DNA of 64,000 nucleotides from Flavobacteriales bacterium (GCA_002737705.1 NSIM01000004.1:62001-126000); one strand, 5' to 3'. Shown: positions 32,661-43,407, counted from the stretch's first letter. Notes: generated by a model not told the origin, from the sequence alone. Numbers and translations are program-made.

Positions 32661-35042
32661 ATGCACCGCTTGTACATTCTGGTTTTCACCGTGGGTTCCA
32701 TGGGCTATACTACAGCCCAAAATTTTACCCTAAGCGGTTACATTCAAGACAGTATTAACAGAGAAACCCTCAGCAAAGTACAGATTATTGCAACAGACTC
32801 AGAGGGCAAAGAACTGCGCTCAACTACCAATGGATATGGATTTTATAGTGTAACGCTAAGCAAGAGCATCCAACAGATTTCTGTGCTCAAGCCAGGGTAT
32901 TTGAGTATAAAAGAATCCATCATACTCGACAAGCACCTGAATCGCAATTTTTACCTTAGTCCAGAGACTGAATCCTTGGATTTGGTGGATATCCGGGCAA
33001 AACAAAACAACAATGTGAAGTCCCTCGATATGTCAACCCAAACTATTTCTGGTCAAACCATAAAGAAAATTCCCTCCTTTCTTGGAGAATCTGATGTTAT
33101 TAGAAGTATTCAATTACTTCCAGGTGTAAGCACCGTCGGTGAAGGGTCGTCAGGGTTCAATGTGCGTGGGGGGAGTATTGATCAAAATTTGGTGTTGATG
33201 GATGAGGCTCCAGTATTTAACTCTGCCCACCTGTTTGGTTTCTTTTCGATTTTTAATCCTGATGCAGTAAAAGATGTCGAACTAATAAAAGGGGGTATTC
33301 CAGCAAATTACGGAGGACGATTGAGTAGCACTTTGGATGTAAAAAACCGTGATGGAAACAAACGGGTATTCCAAGCAAATGGTGGTGTTGGAACAATATT
33401 TTCACGACTTACAGTAGAAGGTCCCATCGTTATTCCTGAAAAAAATTTAATTCGAACACCGAGAAAAACACCTGCTCGGTCTAGTTTCATCATTTCCGGA
33501 CGAAGATCTTATATCGACTATTTGGCCAAACCCTTCCTACCTGCAAATTTAACGGGTAGTCAATTTTACTTTTACGACCTAACGGCCAAGGCAAATTACA
33601 GCTATAAACGCGATAACCTTTTTATATCAACCTATATCGGGGATGATGTGTTTACTGCCCAAGGATTGTTTGGAGTAAAGTGGGGGAATTCAACCGTTAC
33701 GGGTCGTTGGAACCATGTTTTTAACAAACGTTTGTTTGCCAATTTTACCTACTACTATTCACGGTACCGCTACAATTTAGAATTCATGAACCGTGGTGCC
33801 ACGTTCAATTGGCAGAGCTATATCATTAACAACAGCGCCAAGGCCGATTTTAATTATTACCTCAGTCCAAAAAACAATTTCTCTTTTGGGTTTCAAACGA
33901 CCCACTATCGATTCATTCCAGGAAAAGCCATTGCGAAGTCTGAAACACTAAACCTGAAATTTGGTTTGCCAGACCGATACGCCATGGAAAGTGCGGCATA
34001 CCTTTCAAATGATTGGAATGCAAACGGTCGATTCTCTATAAGGGCTGGAATTCGCTTCAGCCAATTCGCATATTTGGGGCCGGGACAAGTATATGTGTAT
34101 ACCCGTATTCCAGGAAAACAAGGTGTTCTCGATACTGCATACACCACCAAAAATGGAGAGCTTGTTGTCAATTATTTCAATCCTGAACCACGATTGGGAT
34201 TCAAATTTCAAATTGATAAAACCAGCTCCATCAAAGGGGGATATAACCGTATGGTACAAAATTTACACCTCATTTCAAATACAACAGCTTCTGTTCCCTT
34301 TGATGTTTGGCAGCCCACAACAAATAATATTAAGCCCGAAATAGCCGATCAGCTGGGTCTTGGATATTTCAAGAACTTCGGGCAAAATGGCGAATACGAA
34401 ACCAGTATTGAAGGCTATTATAAATCACTGCAAAACCAAGTTGACTACATAGACGGCGCCACCCTGCTTTTAAATGAATATTTAGAGGCTGACCTGTTAA
34501 ATGGAATCGGTCGCGCTTATGGTTTGGAAGCCTATATTCGCAAAACAACGGGGAAATTTACTGGCTGGATTTCGTATACCCTTTCTCGTTCTGAAAGAAA
34601 GGTCATTGGGATAAATGATGGAAATTGGTACCCAAATCGATTTGATCGCTTGCATAATTTATATGTCGTAGCCCAATACAAATTAAACAAAAAATGGGAT
34701 CTCGCAGCGAACTTCGTATTTAGTAGCGGCACGCCAAGTAATTTCTATAGTGGCCAATACAGTGTTCAGGGTTATGTGATTCCAGATGCTGGAAGCAATG
34801 CCCGGAATAATGTGAGAAATCCCAATTACCATCGTCTGGATATTAGCGCAACGTATACGCGAAAAAAAACCAAAAAATACAAAAGTGATTGGGTTTTCTC
34901 CTGCTATAATGTCTACAATCGCAGAAATCCTTTTAGCATATATTTTAGTACCAATCACCAAGAAAAAGGACAAAATGCAGCCATTCGATTTAGCGTCATC
35001 GGAAGCATTGTCCCCGCCATTTCCTATAATTTCGCATTCTAA
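32661..35042 (+). CDS. TonB-dependent receptor with N-terminal carboxypeptidase-like domain
   Basis: A 793-residue outer-membrane receptor. A signal peptide (about 1-19, ending TTAQ) leads into a carboxypeptidase-regulatory-like beta sandwich (about 22-95: LSGYIQDSINRETLSKVQI ... YGFYSV). The plug follows (about 115-220) with DVIRSIQLLPGVS, GFNVRGGS and LVLMDEAPVFN. The barrel ends in the aromatic signature YNFAF. This is the architecture of Bacteroidota receptors paired with DUF4249 lipoproteins; such a lipoprotein gene follows after 14 bases. The imported ligand is unknown. The upstream palindrome suggests substrate- or metal-responsive control. Confidence 0.94.
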   Translation: MHRLYILVFTVGSMGYTTAQNFTLSGYIQDSINRETLSKVQIIATDSEGKELRSTTNGYGFYSVTLSKSIQQISVLKPGYLSIKESIILDKHLNRNFYLSPETESLDLVDIRAKQNNNVKSLDMSTQTISGQTIKKIPSFLGESDVIRSIQLLPGVSTVGEGSSGFNVRGGSIDQNLVLMDEAPVFNSAHLFGFFSIFNPDAVKDVELIKGGIPANYGGRLSSTLDVKNRDGNKRVFQANGGVGTIFSRLTVEGPIVIPEKNLIRTPRKTPARSSFIISGRRSYIDYLAKPFLPANLTGSQFYFYDLTAKANYSYKRDNLFISTYIGDDVFTAQGLFGVKWGNSTVTGRWNHVFNKRLFANFTYYYSRYRYNLEFMNRGATFNWQSYIINNSAKADFNYYLSPKNNFSFGFQTTHYRFIPGKAIAKSETLNLKFGLPDRYAMESAAYLSNDWNANGRFSIRAGIRFSQFAYLGPGQVYVYTRIPGKQGVLDTAYTTKNGELVVNYFNPEPRLGFKFQIDKTSSIKGGYNRMVQNLHLISNTTASVPFDVWQPTTNNIKPEIADQLGLGYFKNFGQNGEYETSIEGYYKSLQNQVDYIDGATLLLNEYLEADLLNGIGRAYGLEAYIRKTTGKFTGWISYTLSRSERKVIGINDGNWYPNRFDRLHNLYVVAQYKLNKKWDLAANFVFSSGTPSNFYSGQYSVQGYVIPDAGSNARNNVRNPNYHRLDISATYTRKKTKKYKSDWVFSCYNVYNRRNPFSIYFSTNHQEKGQNAAIRFSVIGSIVPAISYNFAF

Positions 35043-35056
35043 TTGCCCTGAATAAT

Positions 35057-35977
35057 ATGAACCTCCACCTCAATCCAAACAAATTATTCAAAACCATTCG
35101 TTTGCTACTTTTTCTGGCTACGCTATTTGCACAATTTGCTTGTGAAGATGTAATCCAAGTGACAGTTAAAAATCAATCTGCGAAAATAGTGGTAGATGCC
35201 TTTATCAATACTATAAATCAAATTCAAACCATCCACATTACTCGAAGTATTGGCTATTTCGATTCTTCACGTACAGAACCCCCGATAACCAATGCGAAGG
35301 TTGCCATTGTCGACCAAACAACCCTGCCCGGAAAACTCTTTGTTTTTACGCATGCAAAAAACGGAAAATACCAATTTACACCCAACACTTTAACTGGAGA
35401 TACCTTTACAATTGGACACGATTATGCGCTTTTGGTTGTTATCGATCAGGATACATTACTGGGTTTATCGCGTTTAAACCCCACTACGAAAATAGATTCT
35501 ATCCGTCTGGTTGAGGTTGAAGGCAATGGTCCACCCATTAATACCACAGGAAAATACGTTGAACTCATTGCAAATGATAGAAAAGGAAAAGGAGATTTTT
35601 ATTGGATCAAAACTTTTCGGAACGACAGCTTTTTGAATTCCATTAACCAATTAAATATTTCTCCAGACATGGGAAATGTTTCAATCAAAGAGGATGGACA
35701 GCTTTTTATATATCCCGTTCGATACACTAAAGTCAACGATTTTTCACGTTCCTATAAAAGCAGAGAAACCGTAAGAATTGAAATCCACTCTGTGAATGGT
35801 TTGGCATTTGCATGGTTTAATTTAATTGCAAACGAAAACCAAAATGGTGGTTTATTTGCCACCCCTCCAATCAATATATTTACCAATATTGTGTCTTATA
35901 ATGAAAAGAAAAAAATTGGACTTGCCGGATTTTTCTGCATGAGTGCTGTGGCTAGCGCCTCGGTCGTGATTCCATAA
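35057..35977 (+). CDS. DUF4249 outer-membrane lipoprotein, receptor partner
   Basis: A 306-residue lipoprotein: hydrophobic IRLLLFLATLFAQF is followed by lipobox QFAC with Cys29 as the lipid site. The mature protein matches the DUF4249 pattern: an N-terminal beta domain beginning KIVVDAFINT with IHITRSIGYFD, and a C-terminal segment with lone cysteine in GLAGFFCMSAVA. DUF4249 proteins are found next to TonB-dependent receptors in Bacteroidota and probably cap the receptor from outside, like SusD. It is the second gene of the operon that starts at 32661. Confidence 0.85.
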   Translation: MNLHLNPNKLFKTIRLLLFLATLFAQFACEDVIQVTVKNQSAKIVVDAFINTINQIQTIHITRSIGYFDSSRTEPPITNAKVAIVDQTTLPGKLFVFTHAKNGKYQFTPNTLTGDTFTIGHDYALLVVIDQDTLLGLSRLNPTTKIDSIRLVEVEGNGPPINTTGKYVELIANDRKGKGDFYWIKTFRNDSFLNSINQLNISPDMGNVSIKEDGQLFIYPVRYTKVNDFSRSYKSRETVRIEIHSVNGLAFAWFNLIANENQNGGLFATPPINIFTNIVSYNEKKKIGLAGFFCMSAVASASVVIP

Positions 35978-36029
35978 TTCTCGCCACTGATGCCACCAAA
36001 AATTAAGCCGATTGTTACACTCCAGTGGC

Positions 36030-38072
36030 TTAATCCAATTGTTTCACCCTTAATCGAAGTGCTTCTAATTCGTCACGAATACGGGCAGCTTCCATAAAAT
36101 CCATTGCTTTCGCAGCACGTAGCATTTCTTTTTCGGTACGTAAAATCATTTTTTCTAAGGACGGTTTGTCCATATACGCCATAATAGGATCTGCCGCCAA
36201 ATTGAAATTCCCTTGGGGTAATGCATAATCAACAGCGGCAGAAATTAAATCAACATGCCGGGCATCCGCTAAAAATGTTTGGTTGATAATTTCTTCCTTG
36301 CTTTTGAACACTGTTTTTGGTATAATCCCATGCTCGGCATTATACATCACCTGTTTTTCCCGGCGTCGGTTTGTCTCCTCGATGGTCTTTCTCATACTTT
36401 CAGTGACTCGGTTTGCATACATAATTACCAGACCCCTTTCATTTCTTGCCGCCCTTCCAATTGTCTGAACCAACGAGGTCTGGCTTCTCAAAAACCCTTC
36501 CTTGTCGGCATCCATAATGGCAACCAGGCTAACTTCTGGTAAATCTAGGCCTTCCCGAAGCAGATTTACACCAATTAACACGTCGATAAGCCCCAAACGC
36601 AAATTTCGCAAAATATCCACCCTGTCTAAGGTTTTGACATCGCTGTGAATATAATTAACCTTAATGCCTATCCGCAACAGATATTTTGTTAACTCTTCTG
36701 CCATCCGCTTTGTAATTGTGGTTACCAGCGTTCTATCTCCCATCTTAATGCGATTGTGGATTTCTCCAATCAAATCATCCACTTGGTTTCCCAATGGACG
36801 AATCTCAATCTGGGGATCGAGTAAACCGGTGGGTCTTACCAATTGCTCAACAACCACTCCCTCGCTCTCAGCAATCTCAAATTCGGCAGGAGTGGCGCTT
36901 AAATACACTACCTGATTGACCACCTGAAAAAATTCATCGAACTGAAGTGGACGGTTATCCATTGCCGCAGGCAATCTAAACCCATAGTCGACCAAATTTG
37001 CCTTTCGGCTGCGATCGCCCCCATACATTGCACGAATTTGCGGAATGGATACATGACTTTCATCGACAATTACCAAAAAATCTTTGGGAAAATAATCAAG
37101 CAAACAAAACGGTCGATCGCCGGGATTTCTGGCATCAAAATACCGTGAATAATTTTCTATCCCACTACAATAACCCAACTCTCGAATCATTTCCAAGTCG
37201 AAATTAACCCGTTCCTCAAGCCGTTTGGCTTCCAAGAAACGACCAATATCCCGAAAATATTGTAATTGCATCACCAAGTCGTCTTGGATTTGGTAAATGA
37301 TATCTTTCAATCGATCCCGTGGACTGACATATAAATTGGCAGGGTAAATAGCCACATCATCGTGAGAATCTATCTTTTTTCCTGTTTTTGGATCAAAACT
37401 AATGATGCTTTCAATCTCATCTCCAAAGAACGAAACCCGATAAGCAAAATCGTTATAGGCCAAATGCACATCAACGGTATCGCCTTTAACACGAAATGTA
37501 CCGCGATTAAAATCTTCAGTCGTTCGACTATACAAACAATCTACCAATTTAAACAACAGTGTGTTGCGTGAAATAATATCCCCTTTGGCAATACGAATTA
37601 TACAACCCTCAAAATCCGCAGGATTGCCAGCACCGTAAATACAACTCACACTGGCAATGACAATTACATCGCGCCGACCACTCAGCAAACTAGAAATGGT
37701 TTTCAAGCGCAATTTTTCAATTTCATCATTAATATTGAGATCTTTCTCGATATATGTATTTGAAGAGGGTAAATAGGCTTCTGGTTGGTAATAATCATAA
37801 TAACTGACAAAATACTCTATCGCACTACCCGGAAAAAATTGCTTAAATTCTCCATATAGCTGGGATACCAGCGTTTTGTTATGACTCAATACCAATGTGG
37901 GTCTCTGGGTTTGGGCAATTACATTCGCCATGGTAAACGTCTTTCCAGAACCTGTAACACCCAATAAAGTTTGCGCCCTCAGACCCAAATTTAATCCATC
38001 AACCAGCTGCTTAATTGCATTGGGCTGGTCACCGGTGGGTTCAAAAGGAGCAATGAGTTCAAACGTTGACAT
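36030..38072 (-). CDS. uvrB: Excinuclease ABC subunit B
   Basis: A 680-residue UvrB that receives damaged DNA from UvrA and hands it to UvrC in nucleotide excision repair. The Walker A motif GVTGSGKT is at 38-45 and the damage-probing beta-hairpin YYDYYQPEAYLP near 92-103. The helicase motifs include DESH and LSATPAEFE, and QTIGRAARN is motif VI. A C-terminal UVR domain (about 640-678) with EKEMLRAAKAMDFMEAARIRDEL binds UvrC. All look intact. The ATG at 38072 follows a -7 element by seven bases. It is convergent with the DUF4249 gene. Confidence 0.97.
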   Translation of the reverse strand: MSTFELIAPFEPTGDQPNAIKQLVDGLNLGLRAQTLLGVTGSGKTFTMANVIAQTQRPTLVLSHNKTLVSQLYGEFKQFFPGSAIEYFVSYYDYYQPEAYLPSSNTYIEKDLNINDEIEKLRLKTISSLLSGRRDVIVIASVSCIYGAGNPADFEGCIIRIAKGDIISRNTLLFKLVDCLYSRTTEDFNRGTFRVKGDTVDVHLAYNDFAYRVSFFGDEIESIISFDPKTGKKIDSHDDVAIYPANLYVSPRDRLKDIIYQIQDDLVMQLQYFRDIGRFLEAKRLEERVNFDLEMIRELGYCSGIENYSRYFDARNPGDRPFCLLDYFPKDFLVIVDESHVSIPQIRAMYGGDRSRKANLVDYGFRLPAAMDNRPLQFDEFFQVVNQVVYLSATPAEFEIAESEGVVVEQLVRPTGLLDPQIEIRPLGNQVDDLIGEIHNRIKMGDRTLVTTITKRMAEELTKYLLRIGIKVNYIHSDVKTLDRVDILRNLRLGLIDVLIGVNLLREGLDLPEVSLVAIMDADKEGFLRSQTSLVQTIGRAARNERGLVIMYANRVTESMRKTIEETNRRREKQVMYNAEHGIIPKTVFKSKEEIINQTFLADARHVDLISAAVDYALPQGNFNLAADPIMAYMDKPSLEKMILRTEKEMLRAAKAMDFMEAARIRDELEALRLRVKQLD

Positions 38073-38079
38073 GAAAAGA

Positions 38080-38087
38080 CAAAGTTA
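38080..38087 (-). promoter_or_regulatory. -7 promoter element of uvrB
   Basis: On the minus strand TAACTTTG, a match to TAnnTTTG, ends seven bases before the uvrB ATG. This promoter and the E1 promoter at 38145 share the 87-base divergent region. No SOS-box-like palindrome is evident. Confidence 0.55.
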
Positions 38088-38144
38088 ACAGATCTGCCAC
38101 ACAAGCTGGTAGGCATTCTAAATCTGCTCCAAATCAAATTTGAC

Positions 38145-38152
38145 TATCTTTG
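38145..38152 (+). promoter_or_regulatory. -7 promoter element of the second E1 gene
   Basis: TATCTTTG matches TAnnTTTG and ends seven bases before the ATG at 38160, predicting a leaderless or almost leaderless transcript. No clear -33 element is seen. Confidence 0.58.
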
Positions 38153-38159
38153 TAAATTC

Positions 38160-40565
38160 ATGGAAGAGTCAGGCAAAAAACCCTTAAACATCAGTAAAGA
38201 AGAATTTATAAGGGAAGTACTCGAGGATTACCGCATCGGGTACGAAAGCCGTCAAGCAAGTTTGATTGGCAGAAAAGAAGTCCTCACTGGAAAAGCAAAA
38301 TTTGGAATTTTTGGCGATGGTAAAGAAGTAGCACAGCTCGCCATGGCCAAGGTGTTTCAGAAAGGTGATTGGCGCAGTGGTTACTACCGTGACCAAACTT
38401 TTATGTTTGCCAAAGGAATGAGCAGTGTCCACGGATTTTTTGCGCAACTCTATGCGATCCCGGATGCCACAATTGAGCCCGCAAGTGCTGGACGCAGTAT
38501 GAATGGGCATTTTGCTTCACGTTTTTTGGATGATAGCGGAAACTGGCTTTCACAGAGTGATCGGTATAATTGCAGCGCCGATATTTCTCCAACTGCCAGT
38601 CAAATGCCACGCCTATTGGGACTGGCACTTGCTTCAAAATTATACCGCGAAAACCCAGAATTACATGCCTTTACAGAATTTTCGAAGAAAGGAAAGGAAA
38701 TAGCCTTTGGTACAATTGGAAATGCGTCTACCTCAGAGGGTATTTTCTGGGAAGTGATGAATGCCGCTTGTGTGATGCAAGTGCCGATGCTCATGAGTGT
38801 CTGGGATGATGGGTATGGAATATCTGTTCCTGCAAAATACCAAACTGCCAAAGAAAATATCTCTTCAATAATGCAAGGATTTCAGAGCGATTCGAAGGAT
38901 TTAGGCATGGAAATTCTAAGTGCCAGGGGTTGGAACTATCCAGAACTTTGCCAGGTATACAAACAAGCCGCTAATATTTGCCGGGAGAAATCTACCCCCG
39001 TTTTGGTCCATGTAACTGAGGTAACTCAACCCCAAGGTCACAGCACAAGTGGGAGTCATGAGCGATATAAAAGTAAAGAAAGGCTTCAATGGGAAATAGA
39101 TTTTGATTGTATAGACCAAATGCGCAATTGGTTACAAGTGCAAGAATTTGCAAATGAAGACGAACTAATAGCGATCGAAAAAAAAGCCTTACAGTCGGTT
39201 CAATCATACCAAAAAAAAGCTTGGGCAGACTATTTAGAACCCTTGCAATCTGAAACAAAAGCAGCGATTGCCTTGCTCAATACCCTCGTTGAAAAAGGAT
39301 TGTCAGCAGGCCTTAAAAATATATCTGAAGAACTCGCCAATACCAAAGAACCCATGCGCCGCGACATTGGCAACGCGATCAACAAAGCACTCAGAATCAC
39401 AACGTCTGCAACTGAAATCGATCGCCTTCCTTTGCTTGAATACCATACCCAATATACAGCAGAAAATGCAAATCGTTACAGCAGCCACCTTTACAGTGAG
39501 AGTAAGCACAACGTCAATACCATCCTTGAAGTGCCAGCAATATATTCAGATGAGGAAGTAGATGGGTATCAAATAGTCCGTGCTTGTTTCGATGCCAATT
39601 TGGGCAGAGATCCCCGAATCTTTGCATTCGGAGAAGACATGGGAAAGATTGGAGATGTAAACCAGGGATTTTCCGGTCTCCAAGAAAAATATGGCGAATT
39701 GCGTGTAGCAGATAAAGGAATTCGTGAATGGAGTATCATCGGAGAGGGCATTGGAAGCGCCATGCGGGGCTTGCGTCCGATCGCCGAAATTCAATACCTA
39801 GACTACTTGCTATACGCTTTAGAACCCATGAGCGATGATATTGCAACCATGCAGTATCGGACAAAAGGTGGCCAAAAAACGCCGATCATCATTCGTACCC
39901 GTGGCCACCGATTAGAGGGAATTTGGCACAGCGGAAGTCCAATGGGAATGATAATCAATGCGGTCCGTGGAATGTGTGTTTGTGTTCCCCGAAACATGAC
40001 ACAAGCCGCTGGAATGTACAATACCCTTTTGCGTTCAGATGAGCCCGCATTGGTCATCGAATGTTTAAATGGGTACCGCATCAAAGAAAAATTGCCCACC
40101 AATATCGGGGAATTTACCGTTTTGTTAGGCAAGCCCGATATACTTCGCTTTGGAGAAGATATTACCTTGGTTACCTATGGTTCTTGCTGTAGAATTGCGC
40201 AAGAGGCCTGTGATTTACTAGCAGAAAAAGGCATACGCGTAGAAATAATTGATGTGCAAACATTATTGCCCTTTGATATCAAGCACAGTATCGTTGAGAG
40301 TTTGAAATCTACCAATAAGATTGCCTTTCTGGATGAAGACGTTCCGGGTGGGGCTTCCTCGTATATGATGCAAAAAGTATTGGAAGTTCAAGGGGGTTAT
40401 CAATACCTTGATAGCAAGCCCATCACCATTACTGCAAAAGAACATAGACCCGCTTACGGCAGTGATGGGGACTATTTTAGTAAGCCTTCAGTGGATTCTG
40501 TTTATAGCAGTTTATACCAAATGATGCACGAGCATAACCCACAGAAATGGCCTACCCTATATTAA
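38160..40565 (+). CDS. Fused 2-oxoacid dehydrogenase E1 (alpha+beta), altered ThDP motif
   Basis: An 801-residue fusion of E1 alpha (about 1-400) and E1 beta (about 450-801), longer than the paralogue at 16801-18846 by a 50-residue linker and N-terminal extension. The ThDP/Mg motif, normally GDG...NN, reads GNA (187-189) and DD (216-217) in otherwise perfectly spaced surroundings (STSEG, GYGIS). Thus the metal-ligand Asp became Asn188 and the partner Asn became Asp217. The beta part keeps the pyrimidine-domain pattern (IREWSIIGEGIGSAMRG, EIQYLDY) and the C-terminal DVQTLLPFD and DEDVPGG segments. I recall similar forms in other Bacteroidota, so this is probably an active subfamily. The substrate is unknown. 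No E2 or E3 gene is near. Confidence 0.9.
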   Translation: MEESGKKPLNISKEEFIREVLEDYRIGYESRQASLIGRKEVLTGKAKFGIFGDGKEVAQLAMAKVFQKGDWRSGYYRDQTFMFAKGMSSVHGFFAQLYAIPDATIEPASAGRSMNGHFASRFLDDSGNWLSQSDRYNCSADISPTASQMPRLLGLALASKLYRENPELHAFTEFSKKGKEIAFGTIGNASTSEGIFWEVMNAACVMQVPMLMSVWDDGYGISVPAKYQTAKENISSIMQGFQSDSKDLGMEILSARGWNYPELCQVYKQAANICREKSTPVLVHVTEVTQPQGHSTSGSHERYKSKERLQWEIDFDCIDQMRNWLQVQEFANEDELIAIEKKALQSVQSYQKKAWADYLEPLQSETKAAIALLNTLVEKGLSAGLKNISEELANTKEPMRRDIGNAINKALRITTSATEIDRLPLLEYHTQYTAENANRYSSHLYSESKHNVNTILEVPAIYSDEEVDGYQIVRACFDANLGRDPRIFAFGEDMGKIGDVNQGFSGLQEKYGELRVADKGIREWSIIGEGIGSAMRGLRPIAEIQYLDYLLYALEPMSDDIATMQYRTKGGQKTPIIIRTRGHRLEGIWHSGSPMGMIINAVRGMCVCVPRNMTQAAGMYNTLLRSDEPALVIECLNGYRIKEKLPTNIGEFTVLLGKPDILRFGEDITLVTYGSCCRIAQEACDLLAEKGIRVEIIDVQTLLPFDIKHSIVESLKSTNKIAFLDEDVPGGASSYMMQKVLEVQGGYQYLDSKPITITAKEHRPAYGSDGDYFSKPSVDSVYSSLYQMMHEHNPQKWPTLY

Positions 40566-40725
40566 ACAAAATAGCCAGAATATTGAGCCGGGAGACCACT
40601 CGAAAATTGTCCCAATTCCCCCCACAGGATATTCCTTTTATACAAAACCTGACTTTAAATTAAGAACCGCCCCATTCATCATAAAACTTCTCGAAATTTG
40701 CCCTTAAAATAAAATACACCCCCCC

Positions 40726-43407
40726 TTGAACACCCTCCAATTTCCTGCATTATTCAAACTCAGTGGTCTTGAACCCTTCACCCTCACCAACAATACAAAT
40801 TTTGTAAATATCGGTGAGCGAACAAATGTAACTGGAAGTCGACAATTTGCCAAACTAGTGCTTGCCGGCGATTATTCAAAGGCCTTAGATGTGGCAAGAC
40901 AACAGGTTGAAAATGGTGCACAGGTCATTGATGTCAATATGGATGAGGGAATGCTCGATGGCAAAGAGGCCATGGTTGTCTTCCTCAATTTAATTGCTTC
41001 AGAACCCGATATTTCGAGGGTACCCATCATGGTTGATTCAAGCAAATGGGAGGTAATTGAAGCCGGTTTAAAATGCTTGCAAGGAAAAGGAATTGTGAAT
41101 TCTATTTCCCTTAAAGATGGCGAGCCGGCCTTTATTCACAAAGCCAATCTCGTAAATCGGTACGGTGCCGCAGTGGTGGTAATGGCTTTTGATGAAACAG
41201 GACAAGCCGATAGTTTTCAACGCAAAATAGACGTCTGTCAACGAAGTTATACCTTACTCAAAGAGATCGGCTTCCCTGTAAACAATATCATTTTTGATCC
41301 AAATATTCTCACGGTAGCAACCGGCATTGACGAGCACAACAACTATGCAGTTGATTTTATTCAGGCAACAACGTGGATAAAACAAAATTTACCAGGTGCG
41401 AAGGTGAGTGGAGGTGTATCCAATATCAGCTTCTCTTTTCGGGGAAACGATCGGGTTCGGGAAGCGATGCATGCTGCCTTTTTATTCCACGCAATTAAAG
41501 CGGGACTTGATATGGGTATCGTCAATGCAGGAATGATAGAAGTCTATGATGAAATTTCCAAAGACCTGCTTGAACATGTTGAAGATGTATTGCTAAACCG
41601 CCGAAGCGATGCCACTGAAAGATTGGTTACGCTGGCCGAAAATTTCAAAGGAAAACGGGAAGAAAAAATTGAAGAAACCCAGGCATGGCGATTAGAAAGT
41701 GTTGAAGACCGAATATCGCACAGCTTGATTAAAGGCATTACAGAATTTATTGAAGCCGATACAGAAGAAGCCCACCAAAAATATGGAGATCCACTCACTG
41801 TTATTGAGGGGCCCTTAATGGATGGAATGAACCATGTTGGCGATTTGTTTGGCGCAGGAAAAATGTTTTTGCCCCAGGTTGTAAAAAGCGCTCGTGTGAT
41901 GAAAAAATCAGTTGCGTATTTACAACCGTATTTGGAAGCCCAAAAAGCATCTCATGCCAATCCAAGAGGACAACGAAAAATACTGCTTGCCACAGTGAAG
42001 GGAGATGTTCATGACATTGGAAAAAATATAGTCGGTGTTGTTTTGGCCTGCAACAATTACGACATTAAAGATTTGGGTGTCATGGTTCCGGCAGATAAAA
42101 TATTAGATGCCGCAATAGAATGGGGGGCAGACATAATAGGGCTTTCGGGTTTAATAACCCCCAGTCTCGATGAGATGGTGTATGTTGCGAAAGAGATGAA
42201 ACGCCGGGGCATGACAACACCCTTGCTCATTGGGGGTGCCACCACCAGTAGAATTCACACTGCTGTAAAAATATCACCCGCTTACAACCATCCAATCGTT
42301 CATGTTCTTGATGCTTCTCGTTCAGTTCCTGTTGCGGGAAGTTTACTCAATAAAGATACAAAAGAGGCATTTCGAGACAAAATTAGGGGAGAGTACGAAG
42401 CGCTAGCCGAATCTCATGCCAATCGACAATTATCAAAAGACATTATACCCTTTGCGGAGGCAATAAAAAATCGTTGGATTCATGATGGTCAAATACTTAT
42501 ACCCAAACAAATGGGTGTTCACACGATTGAGATTCCCCTTGCCGAATTGGTAGACACCATAGATTGGACCCCTTTCTTCCAAACCTGGGAATTGGCCGGA
42601 AAGTATCCATCCATATTGGAAGATACAATAGTGGGTGTTGAAGCCAAAAAATTACTGGTGGATGCAAACTCTCTTTTGCAGGAATTGATATCTAAAACAC
42701 AACTCCAAGCCAAAGGAGTATGGTATATATTGCCTGTTCGAAAACAAGGAGAAGATGCCAAGGTGTTTAAAGATATGCAAGATGCCGAGTCCGATTCCAA
42801 TAGCATACATACCTTTCACTTTTTGCGTCAACAACGGAAAATGACTTCTGGCGTAAACAACCTTTCACTGATAGATTTTATTGCAGATGACAGGGTAGAC
42901 TTTATGGGGGGATTTGCGGTAACTGCTGGAATTGGATTGGAACACATTGTCGCAGTTTTTGAGGCTGATTTAAACGATTATAAATCCATCATGGCAAAAG
43001 CCTTGGCCGACAGATTGGCCGAGAGTTTCGCAGAAAAACTGCACCAGAAAATACGAACCGAGTATTGGGACTATTCCGATGAATCCTTGATTGGACCCGA
43101 AGATCTTATCCGAGAAAACTACCAAGGAATTAGACCAGCCCCTGGCTACCCAGCTTGCCCAGACCATACCGAAAAATTGGGTCTTTTTGCATTGCTTAAT
43201 GCAACCAATAGCGCGGGGATACAACTTACAGAATCGATGGCAATGCTTCCCGCTGCTGCTGTTAGTGGTTGGTATTTTGCTCACCCCCACAGCAAATATT
43301 TTGGCTTGGGTAAAATTAACAAAGACCAACTCATTCACTATGCAAATCGAAAAAACATGGATATCGAAACCGCGGAACGTTGGATGAGTCCCGTATTGGC
43401 ATACTAA
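40726..43407 (+). CDS. metH: Cobalamin-dependent methionine synthase lacking the homocysteine domain
   Basis: An 893-residue protein with three of the four MetH modules. The pterin (methyl-tetrahydrofolate) domain (about 20-300) starts with [11 protein letters not shown]. The B12-binding domain has the cobalt-ligand motif DVHDIG (427-432, His429). The C-terminal activation domain (about 570-893) has [12 protein letters not shown] for AdoMet binding. The N-terminal homocysteine-binding zinc domain (about 330 residues in Escherichia coli MetH) is missing, and the upstream gene is unrelated, so the partner must be encoded elsewhere. The start is a TTG at 40726: the conserved LSGLEPF segment begins 12 codons on, and no ATG precedes it. 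No cobalamin or SAM riboswitch is recognisable in the 160 bases upstream. Confidence 0.92.
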   Translation: MNTLQFPALFKLSGLEPFTLTNNTNFVNIGERTNVTGSRQFAKLVLAGDYSKALDVARQQVENGAQVIDVNMDEGMLDGKEAMVVFLNLIASEPDISRVPIMVDSSKWEVIEAGLKCLQGKGIVNSISLKDGEPAFIHKANLVNRYGAAVVVMAFDETGQADSFQRKIDVCQRSYTLLKEIGFPVNNIIFDPNILTVATGIDEHNNYAVDFIQATTWIKQNLPGAKVSGGVSNISFSFRGNDRVREAMHAAFLFHAIKAGLDMGIVNAGMIEVYDEISKDLLEHVEDVLLNRRSDATERLVTLAENFKGKREEKIEETQAWRLESVEDRISHSLIKGITEFIEADTEEAHQKYGDPLTVIEGPLMDGMNHVGDLFGAGKMFLPQVVKSARVMKKSVAYLQPYLEAQKASHANPRGQRKILLATVKGDVHDIGKNIVGVVLACNNYDIKDLGVMVPADKILDAAIEWGADIIGLSGLITPSLDEMVYVAKEMKRRGMTTPLLIGGATTSRIHTAVKISPAYNHPIVHVLDASRSVPVAGSLLNKDTKEAFRDKIRGEYEALAESHANRQLSKDIIPFAEAIKNRWIHDGQILIPKQMGVHTIEIPLAELVDTIDWTPFFQTWELAGKYPSILEDTIVGVEAKKLLVDANSLLQELISKTQLQAKGVWYILPVRKQGEDAKVFKDMQDAESDSNSIHTFHFLRQQRKMTSGVNNLSLIDFIADDRVDFMGGFAVTAGIGLEHIVAVFEADLNDYKSIMAKALADRLAESFAEKLHQKIRTEYWDYSDESLIGPEDLIRENYQGIRPAPGYPACPDHTEKLGLFALLNATNSAGIQLTESMAMLPAAAVSGWYFAHPHSKYFGLGKINKDQLIHYANRKNMDIETAERWMSPVLAY

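Noticed and set aside
36002-36034. Inverted repeat ATTAAGCC/GGCTTAAT between the DUF4249 gene and uvrB
   Set aside because: The stem is only eight base pairs with a 17-base loop and no T-run, and one arm overlaps the uvrB stop; not convincing as a terminator.
40566-40725. Possible SAM or cobalamin riboswitch before metH
   Set aside because: The interval is short and C-rich near the start, with no recognisable B12 box or SAM-aptamer core.
42970-43338. A 122-codon minus-strand frame opposite the metH activation domain
   Set aside because: The metH frame is conserved over this stretch, including the AdoMet-binding [12 protein letters not shown], so the antisense frame is a shadow.
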